A stretch of 64,000 nt of DNA from Dyadobacter fermentans DSM 18053 (GTDB taxonomy: Bacteria; Bacteroidota; Bacteroidia; Cytophagales; Spirosomataceae). Location: the NCBI RefSeq assembly GCF_000023125.1, contig NC_013037.1, positions 1,426,001-1,490,000 of the forward strand, given 5' to 3'. Shown piece by piece: positions 38,278-47,673 of the stretch (its first letter is position 1; each line of letters begins with the position of its first letter). A model generated the notes under the pieces. It worked only from the letters and a program-made list of their open reading frames with translations. It was not told the DNA's origin and made no database searches. A program made the translations under genes and the position numbers.

Positions 38278-39483
38278 TTATATTTTAAGTTTAATGCCGA
38301 CGCGGTTGATGGCGCCTGTGAGCATGATGACCAGCAATGAAAAGCAAGCAGATTTGACGAGCCCCAAGCCGCCGGTGCGTACCACGGCGGGCAGGCTGAT
38401 GCTGGCCAGCGAATTGACTGCATACCAGATATAAGGAATCAAATAACAGGTCAATGTTGCGGTACCCGCGGGTTTGATGATATCCGCCCACCTGCTGATC
38501 CTACGCATATCGACCAGCCAGTAAAAAAATGCAAATGCCCAGAAACTGATTCCCAAACAAATGCCGATCCAGGCCGGTGTAGCACGAATTTTGGAAATAC
38601 CCCAGAAAGGGCGGGTAGCAGCACCATACGCGAACAAGACCATTCCCAGCACGACCAACGTCAGCAGAAAAGCACCGCGCGCCGCATCCCGATTTGCACT
38701 TTTCCGATAAACCACCGAAGCCACCACTCCGCCCATGACAAACGCGGGCATCGAGCCGCTACCCACGATCCATACATAATCTTTGACTGATTGAAGCCAG
38801 TCAAGCGCCCCTGCAAACTCCGCGAGATTGAAAACCACAAAAAACACCCATGCAACAACCGCCCATCCGAGGCGATCACCCGTAAGTACATACGTGAGCG
38901 CGCCCAGCAGGTACGACCAGCCGATCAGGCCAAGGATACCATACCAATGCGTGCCCATCCACGAGGGATTAGCAGCATCGCCGCCTTTGTAAATGAAAGC
39001 CAGGCCTGCCAGCAATAGATAGCCAGCTATCTTCAAGCCGGTGTAAAGCGAAGTCCTTGCAGGATCATTAGGATAGACATTCCAGATCAGGAAAAATGCT
39101 GCCACCATGCCGATCTCCCACACATATTTACTGATCACCATCGCGGGCTCGGCTATGTTCTCGAAGTTTACGATGAATATACCCATCAGCAACAGAGCAA
39201 AAGTCCGTTCGGCTATATGCCTGATGATTAATGCATTACCGTCACCCTTCTTCCTGCGATTGGATATGGCGAATGGAATGGAAAGGCCTACGATAAACAG
39301 GAACGCTGGAAAAACGACATCCGACAGGCCCATGGCATCCTCTTCCGCCTTACTGTGTTCCAGCCATTTGGGCACTGCTTCGAGCGTCCAAAAGTCATTC
39401 ACGAAGATCATTAAAAGCATGGTAACCGCCCGGAACACATCGATCGAATCCAGGCGTAGCGAGGAAGAGGCAACTTTGTTCAT
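38278..39483 (-). CDS. DUF5009 membrane acyltransferase-like protein
   Basis: A 401-residue polytopic membrane protein with about ten hydrophobic segments. The N-terminal LDSIDVFRAVTMLLMIFVND and SDVVFPAFLFIVGLSIPFA match the group of heparan-alpha-glucosaminide N-acetyltransferase-like proteins (DUF5009). The group is thought to acetylate sugars across the membrane. It is 69 bp upstream of the Tat isomerase gene on the same strand, which agrees with a role in sugar processing, but the substrate cannot be inferred. Confidence 0.86.
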   Translation of the reverse strand: MNKVASSSLRLDSIDVFRAVTMLLMIFVNDFWTLEAVPKWLEHSKAEEDAMGLSDVVFPAFLFIVGLSIPFAISNRRKKGDGNALIIRHIAERTFALLLMGIFIVNFENIAEPAMVISKYVWEIGMVAAFFLIWNVYPNDPARTSLYTGLKIAGYLLLAGLAFIYKGGDAANPSWMGTHWYGILGLIGWSYLLGALTYVLTGDRLGWAVVAWVFFVVFNLAEFAGALDWLQSVKDYVWIVGSGSMPAFVMGGVVASVVYRKSANRDAARGAFLLTLVVLGMVLFAYGAATRPFWGISKIRATPAWIGICLGISFWAFAFFYWLVDMRRISRWADIIKPAGTATLTCYLIPYIWYAVNSLASISLPAVVRTGGLGLVKSACFSLLVIMLTGAINRVGIKLKI

Positions 39484-39650
39484 TCAGAAAGATTGGATTT
39501 AGGAAAAACCTAAGATAGCGGTTTTTCGGCTTTCTTGAATCTGAATGCATTTCCGCTATGAACGCGGGAAGAAAAACGAGACCAACCTGCTGCCATGCAA
39601 GCAAGTTGGTCTCAGATTAACTAATTGACTTATATATATGCCCGGGTCGT

Positions 39651-40073
39651 CTAATCGTCGGCAAATTTCTCACCATAGACGACATTCCCGTTTTGCAGAA
39701 TTGCATATGCCCTATAATGATAAACATCTACCTGCTGGTCTGTAAAAGGCGCTGGCTTTGAGTGATTGCCTACTGTGGCGGGCAAGTCAAAGATCACCTT
39801 CGGTCCACTAACAGTTGGGTTGTAATTTGCGGGATTACTTCCGTTTGGCGCGAGAAGATATGCGATACCATACTCTGTTATACCAACATTCCCTAAGCTT
39901 TCTATTTGGACATGAAAGGTTGGAGTCTGAGTTTGGCTATTGAAAGTACTGGCGCCCGTTTTAACTACCGGCAGAACTACTTGTGGCTGTTGCGGCTCAT
40001 GATCAGTACAAGCAACGCACCAAAAAAAGGCGAAGACAAGTATTCCGAGACTACGGATAGAAATTGTTCTCAT
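39651..40073 (-). CDS. Small lipoprotein, paralogue of the next gene
   Basis: A 140-residue putative lipoprotein: hydrophobic start, FFWCVAC with Cys22 as lipid site, followed by TDHEPQQP. The rest forms one beta domain ending YHYRAYAILQNGNVVYGEKF, a pattern common to fibronectin/Ig-like lipoprotein domains of Bacteroidota. The neighbouring 256-residue lipoprotein has the same TDHGPQ start and a matching YYRAYAVLNDGAVLYGD segment, so the pair arose by duplication. Function unknown; probably outer-membrane. Confidence 0.8.
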   Translation of the reverse strand: MRTISIRSLGILVFAFFWCVACTDHEPQQPQVVLPVVKTGASTFNSQTQTPTFHVQIESLGNVGITEYGIAYLLAPNGSNPANYNPTVSGPKVIFDLPATVGNHSKPAPFTDQQVDVYHYRAYAILQNGNVVYGEKFADD

Positions 40074-40241
40074 GGGTGATTTTTACGTTTAAATGAAAGA
40101 GTTTCTGGATTTCCAAATCCAAGATAAAGTCAGTACGCGAAGACTAGGATGCCCTTTGCGGCGTCCGTTATCCTGCGGCTAGCAATGAATTATCCATCGG
40201 AGATTTGGCAGACTTGCGAATGACCGTCGGCCGACTAATTA

Positions 40242-41012
40242 TCATTTCTTGGCATGCCCGACATATCTGCCGTAAACGACCGTCCCGTCGGTCAATTCAA
40301 CGAAGCTTCGGACATAGATTTCATTCACATTATTTTCCGCTAGGTTGTCAAGCAGAAATCCTGTGCCGGAGCCACCGACCGAGATTTTGACGTTTTCGTA
40401 CGAGAATTTAATGGACTTGCTGGCCAGTGTTGGCATAGCGGCGATTGCCTGATTTGCAGCGGTATTGTAAGAATAAACAACGCCATAGTTTTTGATCGGT
40501 TTTTGTCCCATATCCATCAGAATAATACCCGCATGATAAGGCTTTGCTAATTTGGGAACGCCCACGAATTCAAGTATTGCGCGGCCCGATTTATCCTGCT
40601 GATCGTATTTAATATCCCCATACAGTACCGCCCCGTCGTTCAGAACCGCATATGCCCGGTAGTAAATCCTGAAATAACTGGTGGCCGGCGCTACCACGTC
40701 CTTGGTATGCAGGCCGTTGGACGGGTTATCTTTGAAGAGGATTTTTTGCCAGTCTAAGGTCGGCTTATCGGTGTGGGAGCCTTTCAGTACATCATAATAA
40801 TGTACGCTGTAAACGATTCCGAATTCTTTAACGGCGTTGCCTGCGAATTCACTCAGATTGACCGAAAAACGAAAGAGATCGGGGTTTATCACGGCCATAT
40901 TGCCGGTTGCGACCTTTGGCGGATTGGTTTGCGGCCCATGATCGGTGCATTGGAAATGCAGCAAACCCAGCAACAAAAGTGCAAAATGAAGTACGAAGAA
41001 ATTTCTTCTCAT
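40242..41012 (-). CDS. Lipoprotein with two tandem beta domains
   Basis: A 256-residue putative lipoprotein (LLHFQC, Cys22, then TDHGPQTNPP). Two related modules are seen: the first ends YYRAYAVLNDGAVLYGD near 135-152, the second YVRSFVELTDGTVVYGRY near the C-terminus. The smaller downstream gene has a single module of this type. Probable adhesion or surface-display role by analogy, with no direct evidence. The intergenic distance to the smaller paralogue is 168 bp. Confidence 0.82.
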   Translation of the reverse strand: MRRNFFVLHFALLLLGLLHFQCTDHGPQTNPPKVATGNMAVINPDLFRFSVNLSEFAGNAVKEFGIVYSVHYYDVLKGSHTDKPTLDWQKILFKDNPSNGLHTKDVVAPATSYFRIYYRAYAVLNDGAVLYGDIKYDQQDKSGRAILEFVGVPKLAKPYHAGIILMDMGQKPIKNYGVVYSYNTAANQAIAAMPTLASKSIKFSYENVKISVGGSGTGFLLDNLAENNVNEIYVRSFVELTDGTVVYGRYVGHAKK

Positions 41013-41136
41013 AGCTGTGATCTGTTAGTGTTTTTGTGATTTAGTCACAATGATACACATGACAGATCAAGCTGGTAAGCGGATTGCCGAGACGATGAAC
41101 AAACGGCTAGCGCCATTTATCTAAGTGCACTTTCTG

Positions 41137-41883
41137 CTATTCGTCCCAGTCGTCCAGGTACGACCCTTCTTCCGTTTTCGTCGAACCGGCTATCGCCGCA
41201 TTGATCTCCTGCATTTCCGCGGCTGTCAGGTCGCGCCACTTGCCCACGGGAAGGTCTTTGAGCGTAACGTTCATGATCCGGACGCGTTTCAGCTTCGTCA
41301 CATTGTAGCCAAGGAACTCGCACATCCGGCGGATCTGGCGGTTGAGGCCCTGCGTGAGAATGATGGTAAAAACGTAGCTGCTGTCTTTCCGGACAAAGCA
41401 TTTCTTAGTTACAACCCCTAAAATGGGGACGCCGGACGACATTTTTTGTATGAATTCGGGTGTGATCGGCTTGTTGACCGTCACCACGTACTCTTTCTCG
41501 TGGTTGTTCCCCGCCCGGAGGATCTTGTTTACAATGTCACCGTCGCTGGTGAGGAATATCAGTCCTTCCGACGGCTTGTCGAGCCGGCCAATGGGAAAGA
41601 TGCGCTCCTTGTGCCGGATGTAGTCGATGATGTTGCCTTTGATATGCCGCTCGGTGGTACAGGTAATGCCCACGGGTTTGTTGAATGCAATGTAGACGCC
41701 CGCCTTTTTGGCTTTGAGCGGCTTACCATCCACGCGCACATCGTCCGAAGTCGTTGCCTTATCACCCAAAACTGCTTTCCGGCCGTTCAACATAACCCTC
41801 CCCTGCTCCACGAGCTTGTCGGCTTCCCTTCTTGAACAGAAACCGGTTTCACTGATAAACTTGTTGATCCTGACTGGCTCCAA
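41137..41883 (-). CDS. rluF: 23S rRNA pseudouridine synthase, RluF type
   Basis: A 248-residue RsuA/RluB/E/F-family enzyme. The N-terminal S4 domain ([19 protein letters not shown]) binds RNA; the catalytic Asp is in [17 protein letters not shown]; the C-terminal part has [15 protein letters not shown], the signature that with the [12 protein letters not shown] element points to RluF (position U2604 in E. coli numbering). An acidic tail ends the protein. Site specificity is inferred from family pattern only. Confidence 0.88.
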   Translation of the reverse strand: MEPVRINKFISETGFCSRREADKLVEQGRVMLNGRKAVLGDKATTSDDVRVDGKPLKAKKAGVYIAFNKPVGITCTTERHIKGNIIDYIRHKERIFPIGRLDKPSEGLIFLTSDGDIVNKILRAGNNHEKEYVVTVNKPITPEFIQKMSSGVPILGVVTKKCFVRKDSSYVFTIILTQGLNRQIRRMCEFLGYNVTKLKRVRIMNVTLKDLPVGKWRDLTAAEMQEINAAIAGSTKTEEGSYLDDWDE

Positions 41884-42045
41884 TGCTTTTCTAGTATTCT
41901 AAATGCTGCTTGCTTTTCCTAATCGACGGCAAATTAGCTCAAATCGCAAAAAAATTAAGGTTACAAATAAAGATTCGCGGCTTTTCACCCTTTACCTCAC
42001 AATGCAAATGATGTTTGATCACAAAATAGAACAAATTGCCGGTCT

Positions 42046-43344
42046 ATGAAAAATCGCTTTTTACTAATCCAAATCTTCCTCTGGATTACCATTATTTCCC
42101 TCCATGCCCAACCGGCACGGCGGCCCGTGGACGTGATCGTCACGACCGACCGCGACGACTGGACGTACAAACCCGGAGATAAAGTCCAGTTTCAAATCAC
42201 GGTGTTGCGCAATGGCAACCCGGTGAAAAATGCGCAGGTACGATATGAAATTGGCCTGGAAAAGCTCGAACCCACCATTAAAGAGACTAAAACCGCCGCA
42301 AACGGCACATTAACCGTCGACGGCGGAACGTTGAAAACACCTGGTTTCCTCCGCTGCATTGCATGGGCCACAGTAGACGGCGCGGAGTTCCGCGGGCTGT
42401 CAACAGCCGGTTTCGATCCGCTGAAAATCCAGCCCACCGTTGCGAATCCGACAGATTTTGATACGTTTTGGGACAATGCTAAAAAGGAACTTGCCACGGT
42501 GCCGATGGACGCTAAGATGACGCTCCTACCCGAACGCTGCACCGAAAAAACGAACGTTTACCACCTTAGCCTGCAAAATACCCGTCCGGGCGTGCGTGTT
42601 TACGGCATTCTGAGCATTCCGAAAAAAGAAGGAAAATATCCCGCATTGCTGCGCGTGCCGGGCGCGGGCGTACGCGCCTACAATGGCGACGTGGCCACGG
42701 CCGATAAGGACATTATCACCCTGGAAATAGGCATTCACGGCATTCCGGTGATCATGGACCCGTCGGTTTACCTCGATATGGGCCAGGGCGTCTTGAACGG
42801 CTATCCTACTTATAATCTGGATGATAAGGATAAATTTTACTACAAACGCGTGTACCTCGGCTGTGTGCGCGCGAACGATTTCTTAACCAGCCTGCCGCAA
42901 TACGACGGCACCAACCTGGCCGTGACGGGAGGAAGCCAGGGCGGCGCATTATCGATCATCACGGCCGGCCTCGACCCTCGCGTCAAGTGGCTTGGGGCAT
43001 TCTACCCTGCATTAAGTGATGTAACGGGCTACCTGCACGGCCGCGCGGGCGGATGGCCGCATTATTTCGATAAGAATGGCGCCAAAACGAACAATATGAA
43101 GGAAAAGCTGAACACGGTGTCCTACTACGACGTGGTGAATTTTGCGCGGCGCGTGAAAGCTCCCGGCCTTTATATGTGGGGTTTCAACGACGAAACCTGC
43201 CCGCCGACATCCATGTACGCCGCTTACAATGTGACCACCGCGCCCAAAGAATTGAAACTCTATCTCGACACCGGGCACTGGACTTATCCGGAGGAACGCG
43301 ATGCGATGAACAGCTGGCTCGTCGATAAACTCAAAGGCAAATAA
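42046..43344 (+). CDS. Secreted acetylxylan esterase (AXE1 family)
   Basis: A 432-residue exported esterase with signal peptide (MKNRFLLIQIFLWITIISLHAQ). Residues 25-125 are an Ig-like beta domain (PGDKVQFQITVLRNG). The hydrolase domain (PF05448) has the nucleophile in VTGGSQGGALS near 305, an acidic residue in MWGFNDETCPP and His in LDTGHWTYPEE near the end. Such enzymes remove acetyl groups from hemicellulose or cephalosporins. The next gene (Gfo/Idh/MocA) starts 26 bp later, so they form an operon for plant-polysaccharide or sugar processing. Confidence 0.92.
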   Translation: MKNRFLLIQIFLWITIISLHAQPARRPVDVIVTTDRDDWTYKPGDKVQFQITVLRNGNPVKNAQVRYEIGLEKLEPTIKETKTAANGTLTVDGGTLKTPGFLRCIAWATVDGAEFRGLSTAGFDPLKIQPTVANPTDFDTFWDNAKKELATVPMDAKMTLLPERCTEKTNVYHLSLQNTRPGVRVYGILSIPKKEGKYPALLRVPGAGVRAYNGDVATADKDIITLEIGIHGIPVIMDPSVYLDMGQGVLNGYPTYNLDDKDKFYYKRVYLGCVRANDFLTSLPQYDGTNLAVTGGSQGGALSIITAGLDPRVKWLGAFYPALSDVTGYLHGRAGGWPHYFDKNGAKTNNMKEKLNTVSYYDVVNFARRVKAPGLYMWGFNDETCPPTSMYAAYNVTTAPKELKLYLDTGHWTYPEERDAMNSWLVDKLKGK

Positions 43345-43370
43345 TACATTATCAAACCGAAACCTTTAAA

Positions 43371-44675
43371 ATGGATCGCAGACAATTCATTGAAAAATCG
43401 GCGCTGGCGGGCGCGGCATTCTCGTCGCTTCCCTTGCTGACGGCGTTGAAACGGGCATCTCCTTACCGCACGGCGCTTATCGGCGCGGGCTGGTGGGGCA
43501 CAAATATCCTCCGCTGCGCCGTGCAGGCAGGTGAATCCAAACTCGTGGCACTTTGCGACGTGGATCAAAACCAGCTCAAAACCTGTGCGGAGGTTTTTTC
43601 CAAACTCACGCCCGATAAACCAAAGCTCTATAAAGACTTCCGGGAAATGCTCGCCAAGGAGAAGCCCGAGATCGTGATCGTTGCTACGCCCGACCACTGG
43701 CATGCGCTATGCTGCATTGCGGCCATTGAAGCGGGTGCGCACGTGTATGTCGAAAAGCCCATTTCCCACACAATTAAGGAAGGCCGCGCGATGGTGAACG
43801 CCACGCGCAAGCACGGGCGCATCGTTCAGGTAGGCACGCACCGCCGCGTATCGCCGCACAATGTGTCGGGTATGGAATTCCTTAAATCCGGCAAAGCAGG
43901 AAAAATCGGGATGGCGCGTGCATTCGTGCATTATGGCGGCGGTCCCGGTCAGAAAACACCCGATTCGGAACCACCGCAAGGGCTCGATTGGGACTTTTAT
44001 TGCGGCCCGGCCCAGCTGGTCCCTTACAATAAGACCATGCACCCGAAAGGTTTCAGGAATTATCTCAATTTCGCCAACGGCACCCTGGGCGACTGGGGCA
44101 TCCACTGGCTCGATCAGGTATTGTGGTGGTCGGAGCAGAAGTATCCCAAAAAGATCTACTCCACCGGCGGCCGCGCGATCCGTCAGGACAGCACCGATGC
44201 GCCCGATCACCAGGTAGCCGTTTACGATTTCGATGGCTTCACGTTGGAATGGGAACACCGTACATTCGCAGCCAACAATGCCGAAAAAACGCATCCTAAC
44301 CAGGCGGTAGGTGTGTATTTCTACGGAACCGAAGGCACATTCCACATGGGCTGGCTCGATGGCTGGACATTCTATCCTACTAACCCGAACAAACCGGTGG
44401 TTCATCAGGATGCACAGCTCAACAAGCCGGATGACCAGAATATCCAAGAGCTCTGGGCAAATTTCCTCGAATCAATCAAAACCAACAAACCGCCGGTTTG
44501 CGAAATTGAAGTGGGGCAACGCTCCACGAATGTGGCGCTGCTGGGGATGCTTTCCTACAAATTGGGACGAAGCATTGTGTGGGATGGAGAAAAAGAAATA
44601 ATCCCGGGCGACAACGAAGCCAACAAGCTCCTCAGCCGGGATTACCGCGGGGAATGGAAATATCCGCAGGTTTAA
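43371..44675 (+). CDS. Gfo/Idh/MocA-family oxidoreductase, exported
   Basis: A 434-residue NAD(P)-dependent sugar oxidoreductase. The N-terminus (MDRRQFIEKSALAGAAFSSL) looks like a Tat signal, DRRQF with hydrophobic core. The Rossmann fold opens with TALIGAGWWGTNIL, then VALCDVD, the signature VYVEKPISHTIKEG near 130, and DWGIHWLDQVLWW. Exported members of this family are frequent in Cytophagales, beside esterases and isomerases; the cofactor then is tightly bound. The substrate is not predictable. It is convergent with the following gene, with a long hairpin between. Confidence 0.9.
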   Translation: MDRRQFIEKSALAGAAFSSLPLLTALKRASPYRTALIGAGWWGTNILRCAVQAGESKLVALCDVDQNQLKTCAEVFSKLTPDKPKLYKDFREMLAKEKPEIVIVATPDHWHALCCIAAIEAGAHVYVEKPISHTIKEGRAMVNATRKHGRIVQVGTHRRVSPHNVSGMEFLKSGKAGKIGMARAFVHYGGGPGQKTPDSEPPQGLDWDFYCGPAQLVPYNKTMHPKGFRNYLNFANGTLGDWGIHWLDQVLWWSEQKYPKKIYSTGGRAIRQDSTDAPDHQVAVYDFDGFTLEWEHRTFAANNAEKTHPNQAVGVYFYGTEGTFHMGWLDGWTFYPTNPNKPVVHQDAQLNKPDDQNIQELWANFLESIKTNKPPVCEIEVGQRSTNVALLGMLSYKLGRSIVWDGEKEIIPGDNEANKLLSRDYRGEWKYPQV

Positions 44676-44681
44676 AACGAA

Positions 44682-44749
44682 GTCAGGTGTGTTCGGGTGT
44701 TGTCAGGTATTTTATTCATTTGAAATGACAACACCTGACAACACCTGAC
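44682..44749. terminator. long hairpin between convergent genes
   Basis: Left arm 44682-44705 and right arm 44726-44749 pair at 21 of 24 positions, around a 20-nt loop. The right arm itself is a direct repeat of TGACAACACC. T tracts are weak, so it may be a terminator or an extragenic repeat. Confidence 0.65.
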
Positions 44750-44758
44750 CAGATGCCA

Positions 44759-45115
44759 TCAATCGATCTTCACGACTTCCGCCGGGATATTGTACTGATC
44801 CACCGCTTCCCGTGCAAAGCGCACGTGCCCGCGCGGGGCCATCAGGTACAGTTTTGCTCCTTTCATACCGGCCAGTTCGCTCAACAACTTCCATTTGGAA
44901 ATATTGGCGCGCATCTCGTCCGATTTAACACAGACTTCCAGATAATGCCGGTTGAACATGTTTACCCCTGTCACATCGGGCGTAAAACGGGTATTGTCCG
45001 CCGCCCGCTCGTACGATTTCGGCGTTTCGTAACCTTCCATGTTTGCCTGGATTTCCTTGAACCCGTGTGACTTTGCCCACTTCACTACCAGCGGGATGAA
45101 CGCTTCCTTTTCCAT
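44759..45115 (-). CDS. Uncharacterised protein, possibly nuclease-fold
   Basis: A 118-residue soluble protein. N-terminal helices are followed by FTPDVTGVNMFN and HYLEVCVKSD, then a helix (SKWKLLSELAGMKG) and a strand AKLYLMAPRGH. The PD followed by a strand with Glu and Lys recalls PD-(D/E)xK nuclease-fold proteins, but the E-x-K spacing is not standard (E-V-C-V-K), so catalysis is doubtful. I do not recognise a named family. Its TTG/ATG region is ordinary and neighbours give no clue. Confidence 0.75.
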   Translation of the reverse strand: MEKEAFIPLVVKWAKSHGFKEIQANMEGYETPKSYERAADNTRFTPDVTGVNMFNRHYLEVCVKSDEMRANISKWKLLSELAGMKGAKLYLMAPRGHVRFAREAVDQYNIPAEVVKID

Positions 45116-45218
45116 ATATAAGCATCAATAATTGTTCGCCCGTTCTGAACGGGACTACCAAAATTTTTTAAATTAACCTAAACCTGATAGAGGGAACGTG
45201 GCAGGCATTCCGGGACGA

Positions 45219-45545
45219 TCAGTCATCGAGTTCGTCCCGAAAGTTGTTATAGGCCGAGAGGAGTTCGCGGTGCGCTTTGGCGTTCTTTTGTATGACTGCC
45301 AGCTGCACACCTTTCTGATAAATTTCCTCAGCCTTTTCTATTCTACCTAACGCAGCAAAAAATGCGCCAGCGTGGTAATAAGTCGGTAAATAATCCTTAT
45401 GTTTTTCCAATAGCAGGTCAAAATAACGCTCGGCTTCCGCGGCATCCGACTTTACGTACTCGATGGCGAGTGCGTAAGCATTGAACGGATCGGCGGGGTC
45501 CTCTTGGTAAAATGCGATCAGATTGGCTAATAAGGAGTTATTCAT
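45219..45545 (-). CDS. Small TPR protein
   Basis: A 108-residue helical protein with three TPR-like units (NAYALAIEYVKSD, YLPTYYHAGAFFAALGR, AEEIYQKGVQLAVI) and an acidic C-terminus (NFRDELDD). No signal peptide, so probably a cytosolic protein-binding scaffold. The ATG at 45545 is preferred to the adjacent TTG at 45548. It is divergent from etfB. Confidence 0.8.
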   Translation of the reverse strand: MNNSLLANLIAFYQEDPADPFNAYALAIEYVKSDAAEAERYFDLLLEKHKDYLPTYYHAGAFFAALGRIEKAEEIYQKGVQLAVIQKNAKAHRELLSAYNNFRDELDD

Positions 45546-45639
45546 CAATATTATTATGCTTGCATACTGTTTACTTTTCCCTTAATTTGCCCGGGCAAAG
45601 TTATTCTCATCAAACGTACAGAAAAGTAACCATACCATC

Positions 45640-46377
45640 ATGAAAATACTCGTTTGTATAACTAATGTTCCTGATACAACCGCCAAAATAAGCTTCACCG
45701 ATAACGACACGCGGCTCAACAAGGCCGGGGTACAGTTCATCATCGGACCGTACGATGACTACGCCCTGGCGCGCGGTGTGGAGTTAAAAGAGCAGCTCGG
45801 CGGAACCCTCACCGTCCTGCACGTAGGTGAGGCCGACGCCGAACCGCAGATACGCAAAGCACTCGCCATTGGTGCCGACGACGCCATCCGCGTGAATGCC
45901 GATCCGCAAGATTCCTATTTTGTAGCCGCGCAGATCGCCCACATTGCCGGGCAGGCCAGCTACGACCTCATATTAATGGGCCGCGAGTCGATCGACTATA
46001 ACAGCGGCGTTGTGCACGGGCTGGTTGGCGAAATGCTGGGCATCCCGTCCTACTCACCTGTGATGAAGCTCGACCTCGACGGAAGCACTGCCACCATTAC
46101 CCGCGAGATCGACGGCGGCAAGGAAGTACTCAAAGCGCCGCTGCCCCTTGTACTCGGCTGCCAGGAGCCCATCGCAGAATGGAAAATCCCGAATATGCGC
46201 GGCATTATGACGGCGCGTACCAAACCATTGAATGTGGTAGAACCGGTTTCAGTGGATGATATGACCGTTCCGCAGCGTTACAAACTGCCCGCCCCGAAAG
46301 GCGCCTGCAAGATAATCCCTGCCAGTGAAGCGGAAACGCTCATCAGGTTGCTGCAAACCGAAGCAAAAGTGCTGTAA
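45640..46377 (+). CDS. etfB: Electron transfer flavoprotein beta subunit
   Basis: A 245-residue AMP-binding subunit of ETF, which takes electrons from acyl-CoA dehydrogenases and passes them to the quinone pool. MKILVCITNVPDTTAKISF opens the protein; DLILMGRESIDYNSGVVHG and the signature QEPIAEWKIPNMRGIMTARTK follow. The etfA gene begins 27 bp later. The ETF probably works with the menaquinone made by the men genes at 16.5-18.6 kb. Confidence 0.95.
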   Translation: MKILVCITNVPDTTAKISFTDNDTRLNKAGVQFIIGPYDDYALARGVELKEQLGGTLTVLHVGEADAEPQIRKALAIGADDAIRVNADPQDSYFVAAQIAHIAGQASYDLILMGRESIDYNSGVVHGLVGEMLGIPSYSPVMKLDLDGSTATITREIDGGKEVLKAPLPLVLGCQEPIAEWKIPNMRGIMTARTKPLNVVEPVSVDDMTVPQRYKLPAPKGACKIIPASEAETLIRLLQTEAKVL

Positions 46378-46404
46378 TTTTTCTTCATTCAAACGAAAAC
46401 AATC

Positions 46405-47379
46405 ATGTCAGTCCTTATATATGTAGAACTCGATAACGGTTCTATCAAAAAAACCTCGCTGGAAGCAGTTGCTTATGGCGCCAAAGTTGCGGAAAAGACC
46501 GGCGGCCAGGCCGTAGTGCTTGCATTGGGCAAAGCCGATGCAAGTGAGCTGGAAAAAGCAGGCGCTTACGGAGCGGCCAAAGTGCTTCATGCGGCCAATG
46601 CCAGGCTGGAACATGAAAACAGCCTCGCGTATGCCGACGCGCTCGTGCAGGCGGCCGCGCAGGAAGGCAGTAAGGTCATTATCCTTTCCAAATCCGGCCT
46701 GGGTGATGCCATGGCGGCGCGGGCGGCGGCCAAGCTCAAAGCCGGAATCGTTTCCGGTGTGACGGCTTTGCCCGAAACCGACGGCGGTTTCAAAGTCACC
46801 CGCGCGATTTTCACAGGCAAGGCATTCGCAACGACCGAAATCAAATCGGACATTAAAGTACTGGTGGTCCGCAAGAACGCGATTGAAATCGACGAAGCGG
46901 CGCTCGGAAGCGGAAGCGTCGCGCTAGAGGCGTTTCAGCCGACACTTCGTGACAGCGATTTCACGGCCAGTGTTGTGAGTGTCGAGAAAGCGGATTCTGA
47001 GTTGTCGCTCACCGAAGCGGAAATCATCGTTTCGGGTGGTCGCGGCATGAAAGGCCCCGAGCACTGGCAGCCGCTGATCGACCTTGCCAAAGCGCTGGGT
47101 GCGGCCACGGGATGCTCCAAACCCGTTTCCGACCTCGACTGGCGCCCGCATCACGAGCACATCGGTCAGACCGGCATTAAGGTTGCACCAAACCTGTACA
47201 TTGCCTGCGGCATTTCGGGCGCAATCCAGCACCTTGCCGGCGTCAATGGGTCGAAATGCATTGTGGTCATTAACAAAGATCCGGAGGCACCTTTCTTCAA
47301 GGCGGCGGACTACGGCATCGTCGGGGATGTTTTCGAAATCCTGCCTAAACTCACGGAAGCGGCAAAAAGCCTCAAATAG
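46405..47379 (+). CDS. etfA: Electron transfer flavoprotein alpha subunit
   Basis: A 324-residue FAD-binding partner of EtfB. The N-terminal domain (1-190) is followed by the FAD domain with [13 protein letters not shown], the [22 protein letters not shown] loop region (approximately 235-260) and the [10 protein letters not shown] and [20 protein letters not shown] segments. The pair forms an operon with no further flavin genes in it. Confidence 0.95.
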   Translation: MSVLIYVELDNGSIKKTSLEAVAYGAKVAEKTGGQAVVLALGKADASELEKAGAYGAAKVLHAANARLEHENSLAYADALVQAAAQEGSKVIILSKSGLGDAMAARAAAKLKAGIVSGVTALPETDGGFKVTRAIFTGKAFATTEIKSDIKVLVVRKNAIEIDEAALGSGSVALEAFQPTLRDSDFTASVVSVEKADSELSLTEAEIIVSGGRGMKGPEHWQPLIDLAKALGAATGCSKPVSDLDWRPHHEHIGQTGIKVAPNLYIACGISGAIQHLAGVNGSKCIVVINKDPEAPFFKAADYGIVGDVFEILPKLTEAAKSLK

Positions 47380-47492
47380 TGGCTTCTAGGCTCATTTTAT
47401 AAATTAATTGCAGGAATGCGCATTTAAAAAACGGCTATAAATCAATTGATTAACCTCTTTTGGTTTTTAGCCCGGCCATAGCCGCCGAATCT

Positions 47493-47528
47493 TAACCCTT
47501 ACAGCATTTTTTTATGCAGTAAGGGTTA
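47493..47528. promoter_or_regulatory. 15-bp inverted repeat directly upstream of a promoter box
   Basis: TAACCCTTAC (47493-47502) and GTAAGGGTTA (47519-47528) pair perfectly; GCAT and ATGC extend the stem past an A-A mismatch to a T6 loop. It ends two bases before TATTTTTG, so it may be an operator for the nuclease gene or a terminator for etfA. Confidence 0.5.
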
Positions 47529-47530
47529 TT

Positions 47531-47538
47531 TATTTTTG
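47531..47538 (+). promoter_or_regulatory. probable promoter box for the bifunctional nuclease gene
   Basis: TATTTTTG matches TAnnTTTG, with a T-rich stretch about 20 bp upstream in place of TTTG. The leader to the GTG start would be about 130 nt. Confidence 0.4.
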
Positions 47539-47673
47539 CAACCTTGATCCGCCGATGGCGCTTTTCAAACAGGAACACTTTAAAGGGTTTACTTGTTAAT
47601 TCGTTGAAAATCAAGAAGCAGCCCAAAAGACCATTCACCACAACTGTTAACCATTTGCGCATTTAATTTAAAC

